Assembly: GCA_026120185.1 (NCBI GenBank)
Contig: JANUWF010002421.1
Coordinates: 62,001 to 126,000 of the forward strand
Direction of reading: 5' to 3'
DNA from: Voacanga thouarsii
Lineage: Eukaryota; Streptophyta; Magnoliopsida; Gentianales; Apocynaceae
Length of the DNA stretch: 64,000 bases
Shown here: positions 23,201 through 33,760 of the stretch, one piece after another
How the letters are laid out: each line of letters starts with the position of its first letter
Position numbering within the stretch: position 1 is the stretch's first letter
Notes under the pieces: generated by a model
Seen by the model: the letters and a program-made list of their open reading frames with translations, nothing else
Databases searched by the model: none
What the model was told of the DNA's origin: nothing
Translations under genes and position numbers: made by a program

Positions 23201-23667
23201 TGGAATCTTCATAGATCAAGTTAAGTATGCCAAGGAGTTGCTCAAAAGATTTAGTATGAATGAAGCTAAAGAAATCTGCAAACCTATGAGTACTTCTATA
23301 AAACTTGACCAAGATGAAAAGGGTAAGAAGGTAGATGAACATAAGTATAGAGGTATGACTGTAAACTTACTCTATCTTACTGCTAGCCGGCCTGATATTA
23401 TGTTTTTAGTATATCTTTGTGCCCGTTTTCAATCATGTCCAAAAGAATTGCACCTATGTGCAGTAAAACACATCATTAGATATCTAATAGGCACATATGA
23501 TTATGGCTTATGGTATTCTCACACTAACACATTTGATCTTATAGAATACACTGATACAGACTATACGAGCTACAAAGTGGAAAGAGAAAGCACAAGTGGC
23601 CATTGTTAATTTATTGGACACTCTTTAGTGTTATGGCACACAAAAAGCAAGCTTGTGTATCCTAACA

Positions 23668-23937
23668 GAAAAGGTAGCAGCAGTGACTTAGGAAAGCAGA
23701 GTTTTGGCATCTAAGTTAAGTTAGTTAGCCTGAATGAAGGACAACTGTTGATATTGATTCCGAGTCCGTTAGCCAGAAAAGGGGTCTTCGCCCAATTATA
23801 TTTCTGGTTTACAAAGGGGCAACTTCTAGTGTTTTACGGTTCATGGCCTGTGTTCACACTCATGCATCATATGCTGGTGTGGTATGCAGCATGGAGGCCT
23901 TGGGTTGAAGTTCTTGGATTATGCTCTACTAGGCGAT
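23668..23937. other. Unidentified ~270-bp insert in S1 RNase H
   Basis: In copia RNase H the codons for KKQACVS are followed at once by those for STTEAKY. Here about 270 bases separate them. The segment is less AT-rich than its surroundings and contains an open frame on the plus strand (23748-23939, 63 codons, aromatic-rich, with GSWPVFTLMHHMLVWYAAW). On the minus strand a frame with PFVNQKYNWAKTPFLANGLG is also fairly open. Only the bases ACA occur at both joints, and no inverted repeat is obvious. I do not recognise the source. Confidence 0.6.
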
Positions 23938-24213
23938 GACAATCGACCACCGAGGCCAAATATACTGTAGCCAGCAGTTGTTGCACACAAATTTTGTGGA
24001 TGAAAAATACATTTCTTGATTTTGGTCTTAACTTTAATTGCGTACCTATATTATGTTACAATACAAGTGCTATCAGACAATCGACCACCGAGGCCAAATA
24101 TACTGTAGCCAGCAGTTGTTGCACACAAATTTTGTGGATGAAAAATACATTTCTTGATTTTGGTCTTAACTTTAATTGCGTACCTATATTATGTTACAAT
24201 ACAAGTGCTATCA
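23938..24213. repeat. Perfect 138-bp tandem duplication in S1 RNase H
   Basis: Unit 1 is 23938-24075 and unit 2 is 24076-24213. Both begin GACAATCGACCACCGAGG and end ACAAGTGCTATCA. I found no mismatch. The unit begins with the last bases of the preceding insert, so the duplication followed that insertion. Confidence 0.95.
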
Positions 24214-24430
24214 ATCTAACAAAAAAAAAAATCCTATTCAACATTCTAGAACAAAGTATATAGAAGTTAAATATCATTTTATCTGTGATCATGTGCTTAA
24301 ATGCGATATGTGTGTTGAATATATTTCAACTGATGAATAACTTTCTGATATCTTTACAAAACCTCTGGCTAAAGAAAGATGCAACAATCTGAGAAGAGGT
24401 TTGAGAATTACAAAATTCACATAACTAACA

Positions 24431-24913
24431 TGGCTGCACAAGTTTTTGTTATTTTGTAGGTTTAGTGAAGATGATGTCAAAGATGATGTTTTTGGACGCA
24501 GTATTTGTATCCAAAATGCATCAACAAAGTTTTTAGATGCAGTATTGAGTCCAAAACCAACCTTCCAAACTCATTTTTGAAAAAGTTCCGTTTAGATGAA
24601 TATTTCGGTTCAGGTCGAAATACAAAACAGAATTATTTTTGATACTTCATATTTCCCTTTTAAATAACTGCTTCCATATTTCAATTTTAGAATTTCAAAA
24701 AAGGCCTGCGCTTTTTTCAACACAGTTTCTCTAATTCTCTGAGTTAAATTGTCTTTTCAATGTGCTTTCTATCACAACTTTCTGGACATTCAAAGGACCT
24801 TCATTTCTTCTCTCTTCCAATCTTTGTAACTGACGACTATAAACTCCATCTTCCAAAAACTCTTTGAGTTCCTCCTCTCCAAACAACCGACAGTCAAAGC
24901 CCTAATCTTCTCA
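24431..24913 (+). other. S1 spacer between pol and the post-pol ORF
   Basis: About 480 bases without a convincing reading frame. It includes GTTTTTGGACGCAGTATTTG near 24487 and a related phrase near 24530, a short internal similarity. Confidence 0.5.
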
Positions 24914-25805
24914 ATGGCAAAAACAAAATCAACTATACAAAAACCCAAGAAGGTACAAAAAATATCTCCAAAGACAAAGAAGAAGGGTTCAGCATTGAAC
25001 AAAGTGAAAGAAGTTTCACCAGAACCAGACTTCTTGGCATCACATTATGATTCTTTGAAATCTTCACCAGAACAAGTGAATTTTGAAAATTAGGTACTTT
25101 GATTTATTGATTCTAAGAGTGAGTCTAATTACAATGACTAGGTTTCTAGAAATAGAACTGTTATTTCTAGGCATTTTGTTAATCCATCATCTTTTCTGAA
25201 TCTCTCAAATGTGTTGGATATGTTTGAGTTTATTAGTTGGGGTAGTTTACTGTCTATTGATGAAAAATTGTTTACCCACTCGTTTGGGAATTTTATGCCA
25301 ATCTTAGGAAAGGTCGTCTTGAGAAAACTGGGGGAGGATTTATGATTCGTTGGTATATTTCTAGAGTTAAAGGTAAGAGTATTGAGCTTGATCATCGTTT
25401 GTTGAATAGAATCTGTGAAGTAAGAGACGAAGGGGTACAATATTTTGAATCAAATAAATTTCCAGAGGGAAGTGACATGTTTAAGTTAAAGAAATTTGAA
25501 GAAACATTTGTTGGAGGAAGGATTTTTGAGAATTCAAGTAACAGAAACACTAAATGGCTGAATGAAGTAGAGAGGATCTTACACCATATGGTTTCTACCA
25601 TGGAGGTGCCGAGTTTTGGTCATAAGACCTCCATTAATATTTTGTAGATGGTAATTATGTTGGCCTTGGCTGAGAGAAGACAAATTAACTTTGGGTTTTT
25701 AGTTGTTAAGTTAATGCTGCAAACAAGAAATACTACTAGCAAAGCCTTGTAATTTGGAAATCTGTTATCAAGGGTCTTCAAATTTTTTTATGTTGATTTA
25801 AATTC
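24914..25805 (+). pseudogene. S1 post-pol ORF, N-terminal part (plant transposon-associated domain, env-like position)
   Basis: It starts at ATG 24914 with a very basic N-terminus (MAKTKSTIQKPKKVQKISPK). After stops at 25090 and 25138 a domain follows: NVLDMFEFISWGSLLSIDEK, FIRWYISRVKGKSIELDHRL, WLNEVERILHHMVSTMEVPS and, in another frame, LAERRQINFGFLVVKLML then FGNLLSRVFKFFYVDLNSV. This pattern resembles the 'putative plant transposon protein' domain often found beside SIRE-type elements; the similarity is judged from memory. The cellular role is unknown. Position after pol is that of the env-like ORF of SIRE elements. The C-terminal part continues at 28489. Confidence 0.6.
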
Positions 25806-25894
25806 AGTCCCCTGTGCCCTATCCAAAATGAATATTTACAGCTTTGAATCCTTTAAGCATATGGGCTAGGTGAGGATAGGCAATGCATGAAAGT

Positions 25895-26127
25895 TGCTTC
25901 GTGATATCGAAGGTGATGAGACTCCACTTCATCATGGAGGATAAGGACCGATGACAAGAGCTAGGACCAAGAAGCTTCAAGATGATTTTCAATTGATCAT
26001 CAAACCATGCTTGAGGATGAAGGAGGATTGGAAGATTGAGAAAGATAGCCAAGAGTTCGTGTTGATGACTATTCGCGAAAGACCCCAACAAGAACTCAAA
26101 CTGGCAGTAAAAAGGGACGAAACTTGA
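25895..26127 (+). pseudogene. pol: Gypsy pol C-terminal tail of L
   Basis: The frame ETPLHHGG-stop-GPMTRARTKKLQDDFQLI runs to a TGA at 26125-26127. The GPMTRARAKK-like signature is a well-known end piece of Ty3/gypsy polyproteins downstream of integrase in plants. One TAA (25942-25944) interrupts it just before the signature. No RT, integrase or RNase H of the same element lies in the window, so only the end was kept or inserted. Confidence rests on this signature and on the following LTR-like sequence. Confidence 0.65.
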
Positions 26128-26761
26128 CAGGGGAGGCTTTTCAGAGGATAGCTGGTGCCGGCTCCATACAACCAAATCGGCGCCGGTTCCATTCTGTCCA
26201 ACAACACTTCAAACACAACCTGAACCAGCCAAAGACAGATCCAAACCGGCGTTGGCTGTGAAGTCCAAACCGACGCCGGCTTCCCCCTACGCAACCAATG
26301 ATTGCTCTGCGTTTTAATGCCTTTCTCCATTTTTTTCAATTTTAATTGCTTATAAAGACTTATTATGACCCAAAACTGTAATTAAACCTCAGGGATTACT
26401 TAACTAGGGTTAGGATAGTATAAATAGTACCTTTAGTGATTTGACGAAATAATTCACTTCACTTTAATTCAAATTTGAGAATGAATCTTGAGAGGCCCTA
26501 GCCTCCTTGTTCATCTTGTTCAAGACTAAGCTTAAGGGTTAGTCCTCATTTTGTAAGAGTTTATATATCTTTTGGATAATCCAATGTTGTTTTCTTTGAA
26601 TGGGTCTTAGTTGCTTTGTTCTTTTAAGATTTGTTTGAAATTCAATATTTGGGTGCCTATTTTCTTTATTTTATTTGTTCTTGTTTGCCTTTATTACTTC
26701 AAGGATATTGGGTTAAGAATATAGTAGAACTTTCTACTCATCTTGAAGGTCTTTGAGGCTT
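26128..26761 (+). repeat. Probable LTR / 3' untranslated end of L
   Basis: After a purine-rich ACAGGGGAGGC near 26127, the sequence has repeated GGCGCCGG-like phrases (about 26150-26275), a TATA-like GTATAAATAGTACC at 26418-26431 and a T-rich U5-like tail. No second copy is in the window, so the borders are not fixed. Confidence 0.45.
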
Positions 26762-28488
26762 TGTTCTATTAGTATTGTGCCCTAGAGACAATCACTTGTA
26801 CATTGTATATGACACATTTTATTTTAATAAAAGGTATTATTTATTTTACAGTTTCTTTTTGTTTACTTTAAGTAATATAATTGTTCGATAAAGTCCCCAG
26901 TACAACATTGTGTTAAGGAAATCATGAGAGAGATCATGATATGAGATTCCTACAACACTGGATGGTGTTAGTACTTAAATAGTCCCTAGTCATACTATTA
27001 ATGAGACAGGACATCATTAATGCGTTAAGACTAGCATGTGTTAGACTTCCTGATTTGATCAGGCAGTGGTTCTCATAACCGTGAGTATTGAGATACTCAA
27101 AGTTAACACATGGATGCTTGTTAATGGAACAAGTTCATTGGATGACCTAGCTTTGAGATAATCATATGGATAATTATTTAGTGCCAGTTATATGATCTCA
27201 ATATAGCAAACGTGAAAATATCCTTAGACTTGAGATCTCCAAGGTACTTTGTTTGCTGAGCTTTATACTTTGATTCCAATCTTCGGAGCTTGATCGAGGG
27301 CCACCTATGGGATGGATATTGGGTACATTGTGAGGTAAATGAAAGTAGTTGAGAGGGTCAATAAATGATTCATCACTCCTAATAGTAGGGGCGAATATCT
27401 CACGGTCACTTGTAGGAATTACTACTCGGAAAGTCATTGGCCAAGACAATTGTGTATTGGAAACAGTTTCAATTGATACACATCTAGAGTAGTGGGTTCC
27501 TGGTACAAGTACTATTGTATTCAGGCCAGAATTAATTTTGGAGGGAGTTGACACTAATTCCGTACTCCAAACCGAATAAGATATTGTATGGTGAAAGGAG
27601 TTAATTGAACTGAAGTTTGTTATTGAAGGGTTCATGTCAAGCCACTTGACTTCCTGGACTCTTGGGTGGTTATAATATGTTGCTAGATACTGCTCATGAT
27701 CTAGGAATATGGGTTTATTAATTGATGAATTAATAAACCAATCCTGATTAGAATTAATAGGATTAATTCTAATTAATTATGGATTATTAATCTCAAAGAC
27801 ATTTAGATTAATTCATACTCTCTACCAATTGACTGGGAAACCTAATAGGTCACACACAATAGATGATTATATACTTAAGATGTTATTTGATAACATTGTG
27901 GGGTTAATTGAGAGAAAGAGAAGTTGTTGTGGACAAATTATAATTAGTTATAATTTGTGGTACAAGTTGTAATTGTGAGAATTTGATATTTCCAATTACA
28001 ATTAGGGAACTCTAATTGTTTTAGAATTCCAGATTTTCAGTGATTTTTCGATTTTATGATGATATAACCGAAAAACCCTAAGGGTGATTCACGTGAGAAT
28101 AACAGCAGCCACCTAAACCTTCTCTTCTTCTTCTTCTTCTCTCTCGATTTGATCTTGAGTAGGAACCCTAGCCGCCACTTTGAATTTCTGCTAGCACAGA
28201 AAACTACATGCTTGAGTATTCCTCTGTGTAGATTATTATTAGAGATAATAACACACTGTGATTATAGTGGGTAGACGTTCAACTCATGTGGAGGTTGATC
28301 ATGAGGATTGCTGGATCACGCCTCAACTTGAAGAAGAAAATTTTGTTCTTCGTACGATCACCCAAAGGTAAAAGCTGTTACATTTACTCTCTTTATGTCT
28401 TGTTTTCCACACATAGACGGGTCTTGGGAGAGTATCTCGTCTTATTTTTCGCTGCGCCGTATAGGATACGAGCCTGAGATACCCAACA
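26762..28488 (+). mobile_element. G1: LTR of an unclassified family, solo-like, without target duplication
   Basis: The left part starts TGTTCTATTAGTATTGTGCC and the segment ends GATACCCAACA, with TG..CA ends. It is homologous to 47493-49172 on the opposite strand over most of its length, for example GCCCTAGAG near the start and GTGATCCA/GGATCACG near the end. No 5-bp duplication flanks it. On the left is gypsy fragment L, on the right the S1 post-pol ORF. Confidence 0.75.
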
Positions 28489-29215
28489 TGTTCTTCAAGG
28501 CTTTGAAAGAGTGTAGATAGTTAGGTTATTTTCTCCTTTTGTCACAAGGAAAATCTCTGTTTTGGGTCCCATTGTTTGAGCTGAACACATAGCCAACAAA
28601 AACACCACAATACCAAGAAAAGCCATATAAGATTTGTATAAGAAGGTGAAGAAAAGGAAAGACTGTTGAAGGTAAAAGCAGAAGGAAAGAATGCCTCTTC
28701 TGTTGGAGCAAAAAGGAAAGTTGAGGAAGATCCTCAAGAAGAATCCTCTTCTAAAGGAAAAGAAAGGCCCAGGACAAGGGACTATCTGAAAGTATTTTAG
28801 ATGCCATTAATTCTTTAGCTGTTAAATTGGATGGTCTCAGTTCAGAACTTTAAAATCTTGGCAATAGACTGACTGCAATAGAGAAGAAAGGAAAAACAAA
28901 TAACCTGGTGTCGGCTCGAACAAAGGCAACAGAAGAGGAACCAGTCATTGAGGAAGAAACTAAACAAGAATAGCCTGCAGTAGAGGAAGTGACTATTACT
29001 GTGCAAGCTAAGGAAAAGTCCCCACTTCAGGAAGTTGTAGCACCCTATGCCTCCTCTAAACCACATGTCTCATTTGGGAAGAGATAGAAACATGTTGTGA
29101 TTAAGAGGAAATGAAGTAGAATTGCTGGTCAACACTCTCGAAAGGGTGTAGGATCAAGAACTGAAACAATTCACATCTCCTAAAAGACCAGATTGGCAGA
29201 ATGCTCTTTAGTTGA
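28489..29215 (+). pseudogene. S1 post-pol ORF, C-terminal part
   Basis: Plus-strand frames give FFKALKEC, then SESILDAINSLAVKLDGLSS followed by LGNRLTAIEKKGK, an amphipathic coiled-coil-like stretch near 28790-28890, and an acidic tail (KATEEEPVIEEETKQE, EEVTITVQAKEKSPLQEVVA). This fits the C-terminus of the ORF that starts at 24914, judged from position and composition. Frameshifts lie near 28700 and 28790. The end is uncertain; the last readable basic piece is near 29100-29215. No transmembrane segment is convincing, so an envelope function is not supported. Confidence 0.5.
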
Positions 29216-30386
29216 CCTCTAACCCGACTGCCCTCAATTCTTTCTGCTATCATGAACAAATCTAATTTTTTCTTTTTTGTAGTCGAACAATTTACTTTTC
29301 TATCTTTACTTATGCACAAGCCTATCTACTTAAATTCTGAACACTTCATATCTATATATATTCATTTTTCTTTTACTTGTTTTCTATTATTTCTCTTTTT
29401 GATTGATGACAAAGGGGAAGAAAACATAAAATTGACTGGATATGATTGGATAGTTTTCTGCTGGGAATGTTGGGATAGTGTCTGCATAAGATTCTTCTTA
29501 TAATTGTGAGTGTTACAATTGGCTTCGTCGATTGGGCTGTGATTATTCTTCTGATTTATTTGATAGTATACTATGCTCTTTGTTCCTAATTGTTAATAAT
29601 GCATAACTGATTGATAGTCTGCCTAACAGTCCTTGAGTAGTAAATTTACTTAAGGGAAACTTTGTGCTTTAATTTGATATTTTGCACCAGCATGTTGCCT
29701 CTGAATATAGGTAAGGCTCTTTAAATTCACAATAAGTTTTGGATAAACTGCTTGATATGAATATTGATCATTTGTGATCTTAGTTTGTTGATATCCAAAT
29801 TGGACACCAGTTCAGTATCCTAAATTTCATCAAAAGTACTCTTTTTTGTAATAAATGTGTTTTTGAGACTAGATTGATAAGATGTTTTTACGTGATTCTG
29901 TGACAATTTCATTAATAAAAATTTCAGTCAGATAGATTGCTTCCTTTATGATCAAAAGTCTTTGAGAAAATCAGGACAAATTAAATTTCTAAAAAATCCA
30001 TTATCTTGTGCATTATTTTAGGAGAGTTTTGGACTCATATTTCTTTGATCTAAAAATCTTGTCCAAAACGGTTTTCTTAAAAAAAAAAAAAAATCATACT
30101 GATTTGGACACACACCTTTTGGACATCCAAAATTTACATTCAAAAAGGTTTCTTACTCATTTTCACCAATGTTTTAGATGTACATTTTGGACATACAAAA
30201 TAGACTTCAGTTTTTCCCTCGTTTACAAATATTCATATATGCAAATATTAAGGGGGAGCATCTCATCACACAACTTGTCTACTCCATCTATTTTATAAAA
30301 ATCATTGTATTGATTATTTCTTTATGGAATAATCGTTTGATGGAAGGATTGAGGATATGGAGGTAGGTTGAGCCATGCTTGTGAAG

Positions 30387-30433
<47 letters not shown>

Positions 30434-30567
30434 TATTTTAATCTCATAAGCTTTCTTTGAGTTCTATAATGAGAGATTGTATTTAAATAAAAAATATTCT
30501 TATTTCTCTTGGTCTAACATGTTTATATAGTTTTTATTTCACAATCCCATCAAGTTTTGTTATCACT
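29216..30567 (+). other. S1 3' untranslated region with internal PPT-like tracts
   Basis: No coding signal. Two purine tracts resemble the real PPT: GATGACAAAGGGGAAG near 29405 and ATTAAGGGGGAGCATC near 30247. SIRE-type elements are known for a long 3' region with such repeated tracts. Confidence 0.6.
30388..30431. repeat. (TA)n microsatellite in S1 3' region
   Basis: About 44 bases of pure TA. Confidence 0.95.
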
Positions 30568-30582
30568 AAAAAAAGGAGAGGT
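30568..30582 (+). promoter_or_regulatory. S1 polypurine tract
   Basis: AAAAAAAGGAGAGGT directly precedes the LTR start TGTTAG. Confidence 0.8.
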
Positions 30583-31776
30583 TGTTAGCCCTTAGGGCCT
30601 TTTCCTAAGTTTTGACTTATGACAAATATTGATGTGGACTAACTTGTGTGATCTATATGTGATATGACATATTTGACTTCAGTTCTTCTAAGACATTCAA
30701 ATAAGATTGCTAAGCAACTCTTAAGCATTGGAATTCAAGAATGGGTGATCAAGATGAATTTCAAGCTTATAAGATTGCATACTAAGAAGTTCTTTTGGAA
30801 GAACTTTAGACTAGGAATTGTTATTAAGGTATTTTCTGTTAATTTCTATGTCTCTTTACCTTATAATTCAACTTATTTCTAGCTTGAAGCACACAAAGAA
30901 AAAGATTTCACAGTTTTAAATCTCAAAATTTTGGATTGAGTAGTTTGGATAATTATGCATCCAAAAGTTTCGTCTAAAATCCTGCAAATTGTGTCAAATT
31001 GTTTCTACCTAAAAAAGTGCCATTTTGGACTTACATTTTGGATGTATCGTCGACCAAAACATGAGTCCAAAACACAGGTAAATTTGACAGTAAAAATATA
31101 ACCGTTTTATAGCTATTGGTACTTCACTTTATGTCTTTTTATAAAGCCTCTAAACTTGATTTGACATAAGATTTTTATGGTGTCCTTCTAGGAAACACTC
31201 TTACTCTATAGAAAAAAAAATATCCTTTATCAAAGTGCTTCAAAGTGAATTCAAATTGTGTCTAAAAGGTAAAAGTATTTGTGCATTTTCCTTAGTTACA
31301 TCTACTCAAACAAGTGAGCTTTCACTATTCCATTGATATTCAATCTCTTTTGTACAACAAGGTTATGGTATAAAACCCATCTAGGGTGAACCTTAATTTG
31401 ATTAGTTGATTGAGTGATTTTGAAAAACCAAGTGTGGTGATTCTCTCTTGTATTTGGTGCAAATTGATTCCATTAAGTTAGGTAAATGAAATTTGGTTGA
31501 AAATCTTTAAGTGTGAGCTTAAGGTAGTAGATGTAGATCTTGGTAGATCGACCCATTATACATTTTGTGTCTCATTTCTCTGCATATAAGATTAACATCA
31601 TTGTATTTCTTACTTTAGTCTGAATTTGGATATTTCTCAAACTTTCCTTAGATAGCTTTCTCTGTTGCCATGAAGTTGGTCTAAGAAATTTGAAGAACAT
31701 TAATATTCTATATAACAGACTACTTGAAATTTTTAGTTTGCCAAAAATCTTATTTACCCCTTCTAAGGTTTTTCCA
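30583..31776 (+). repeat. S1 3' LTR
   Basis: It starts TGTTAGCCCTTAGGGCCTTT, as SIRE-lineage LTRs do, and ends CTAAGGTTTTTCCA, about 1.19 kb. A TATA-like TTTTATAAAGCC is at 31136-31147. The partner LTR lies to the left of the window. The next base belongs to the LTR of element C. Confidence 0.8.
31136..31147 (+). promoter_or_regulatory. Candidate TATA box in S1 LTR
   Basis: TTTTATAAAGCC, about 0.55 kb into the LTR. Inferred from position only. Confidence 0.35.
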
Positions 31777-32161
31777 TACTTTTAGAAACCACTATTACAG
31801 GTCATATTCTACGTATTCGAAATACACTTATACTATAAAGTGAGTGGACTACTTACTGGCTAAAGGTAAGTCATTCTTCATTTGGAATTCATAACACAAT
31901 AATCTAAATATAATGAGATTCTCATTCCCATCAATCGGTTAAGAACAAATATTTATGTGTTAAGTAACCCGTGGTCCATACCTTACTGTGAAAGACCGCC
32001 ATTCACATTGATCACTTACTTAAATACAATGGGTCTTTTTCGTATGTAAATCGAGCACAACTAAAATGTAAATTCACAAAAAAAAATTAAAAATAAATTC
32101 TTTTTTTAAGAAATTCGACAATTACATCAAAAACCTAGTCTAAAGGGTTTAAATTCCAACA
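31777..32161 (-). repeat. C 3' LTR, only the outer-to-PPT part
   Basis: It matches A 4470-4855 and B 9600-9993. The first bases TACTTTTAGAAACCAC continue an LTR whose other part should lie left of the window. TACTT would be the expected duplication made by S1. Confidence 0.85.
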
Positions 32162-32174
32162 ATCTCTCACCTGC
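32162..32174 (-). promoter_or_regulatory. C polypurine tract, decayed
   Basis: The minus strand reads GCAGGTGAGAGAT, with two changes from the tract in A and B. Confidence 0.75.
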
Positions 32175-32890
32175 ACTCTAAGACTAAGAAAGTTCATAGG
32201 TGCCCACCCCTATAGCTTCTAAGTATCTCATGAAGACTCTCTCAACTAAAAAGCTTGGTAAGGGGATCTGCTAAGTTGTTCTCCGAGGCTATCGTTCCAC
32301 CACGATTTCTTATCTCTGGATGAAATTTCGGATCAGGTAGTATTTTCTCTTGATATGCTTCCCATTCTTGTGGTTCCTGGGTTCTTTGGATTGAGAGACT
32401 ACTATAGTGTTGTTGCAATACATCACAATCAGTTTGTCCATGTGTGGCACGACTCCAAGTTCTGAAAAGAACTTTCAGAGCCAAACTTCTTCCTTGGATG
32501 CCTTCGAAGCTGCTACATACTCAACTTCTATAGTTGAGTTAGCAATGTAAGATTGCTTGATACTCCTCCATAAAACAGCTCCTCCAAACAAGGTAAAGAC
32601 ATATCCACTAGTGAATTTTTTCTCATCCTTATTTGCTTGGAAGTCTGAGTCTGTGTATCTTGTAGGAACCAAGTCATCAATCCTGTAGACCAGTACATAA
32701 TCTCTCGTACCTTTGAGGTATTTCCGAATATGCTTTACAGCTTCCCAATGAACCTTCCTAGGGTTTGACTGATATCTACTAACTAGGCCTACGGTACAGC
32801 AGATATCTGGTCTAGTGCACAGCATGGCGTACATGAGACTTCTCATAGCCAAAGCATAGAAAATCCTACTCATTCTGTCCTTTTCTTTTT
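32175..32890 (-). pseudogene. pol: C RNase H, degenerate but nearly full length
   Basis: The frame 32475-32873 (132 aa, minus) is open through RIFYALAMRSLMYAMLCTRP, DICCTVGLVSRYQSNPRKVH, RYTDSDFQANKDEKKFTSGY and IEVEYVAASKASKEEVWL. So the connection region and most of RNase H are present, with the TDSDF box and the E of EVEYVAA. The last part (32242-32484) is frameshifted and ends NNLADPLTKLF, the usual C-terminus. Unlike A, this copy has no internal deletion in RNase H. Confidence 0.83.
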
Positions 32891-33760
32891 ACGACTTAGG
32901 ACAGTCATTTGAACAAAAAGACAACCCATGTCTGCAAGGAATTAGAGCTCCCTTGTATGAGTCCATACTAAACTTGGCCAGCATCTTATTAATGTATGTT
33001 GCTTGGGATAACCCTAAGATTCTCTACTTCCTATTTCTAATAAGCTTAATCTTGAGAATGTAATTGGATTTTCCCAAATCCTTCATATTGAATTGACTAG
33101 ATAGCCAAACTTTAGTAGATGACAATGTCCCTACATCAATCCCAATGAGTAGAATGTCATCCACATATAAGACAAGAAAAACTACATTTATGTCTTCTAA
33201 TTTTCTGTACATGCATTGTTCATCCTTGTTTTGAATGAAACCATAAGACTTTACAGTCTTTGTCAAAATGAATGTTCCATGCTCTAGATGCTTGCTTAAG
33301 TCTATAAATGGACTTCTTAAGCTTGCAAACTATATTTTCTTAGCCTTTAGTAATAAAACCATTCGGTGGAGACATATAGATGTCTTCACTAAGATGGCCA
33401 TTAAGAAATACCGTCTTAATATCCATTTGCCATATCTCGTAGTCATAATGATATGAGATGGCAAGGAGGATACGAATGGACTTAAGCATGGCTATCGGGG
33501 AAAATATTTTCTCATAATCGATTCCCTTTTTCTGAGTATACCATTTCATCATAAGCATAGCTTTGAAGGTTTACATCTTCCCATCCACTTCTCTTTTCCT
33601 CTTGTATACCTAATTACACCTAATGGATTTTATCCCTTCAGGTGAAGCTATAAGATCCCAACCTGATTAAAGTACATAGACTCAATCTTATCTTTTATTG
33701 CTTTATGCCATAGTTTTGCATTGGCATCAGCAATAGCCTCCGTGTATCTAGTGAGATCGT
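32891..33760 (-). pseudogene. pol: C reverse transcriptase, degenerate
   Basis: The frame 33024-33266 carries the catalytic block VVFLVLYVDDILLIGIDVGT with YVDD intact, and 33340-33558 carries QKKGIDYEKIFSPIAMLKSI and QMDIKTVFLNGHLSEDIYMS. The intervening KQAS block is in a broken frame near 33270-33340, where a one-base insertion (TCTTTGTCAAAATG against TCTCATCAAAACG in B) shifts reading. Upstream, the WVYKRK region near 33600 has further stops. It is clearly the same domain as in A and B and inactive. Confidence 0.83.

Larger units (their letters stand above)
23201..24430 (+). pseudogene. pol: S1 RNase H, interrupted and partly duplicated
   Basis: The frame 23238-23609 gives LLKRFSMNEAKEICKPMSTS, KYRGMTVNLLYLTASRPDIM and the RNase H start LIEYTDTDYTSYKVERESTS. 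After LWHTKSKLVYP the gene is broken by a foreign ~270-bp segment (23668-23937), then resumes with STTEAKYTVASSCCTQILWM, which is present twice because of a 138-bp tandem duplication. The end reads DIFTKPLAKERCNNLRRG near 24350-24400, the usual C-terminus of this family. Catalytic landmarks are visible, but the domain is destroyed. Confidence 0.85.
25806..26761 (+). mobile_element. L: 3' end fragment of a Ty3/gypsy element inside the S1 ORF
   Basis: This segment is unlike the S1 ORF on both sides. It carries the tail of a gypsy pol polyprotein (25945-26127) followed by what looks like the untranslated end and an LTR with a TATA box near 26418. The body of the element is absent. The left joint near 25806 is approximate, and the right side ends at the G1 LTR. 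Confidence 0.6.
1..31776 (+). mobile_element. S1: SIRE-like Ty1/copia retrotransposon, 5' end off-window, nested insertions inside
   Basis: Reading order on the plus strand is gag (1-1580), protease, integrase (to 2851), then after nested element A the reverse transcriptase and RNase H (22189-24430), a post-pol ORF (24914-29215), a polypurine tract and a 3' LTR (30583-31776). This is the copia order (integrase before RT). The gag motif style, the extra ORF after pol and the LTR start TGTTAGCCCTTAGGG point to the SIRE/Maximus lineage, which is family knowledge applied by eye. Stops and frameshifts are everywhere, so the element is dead. Its 3' LTR ends at 31776 directly against a truncated LTR of element C. 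Confidence 0.85.
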
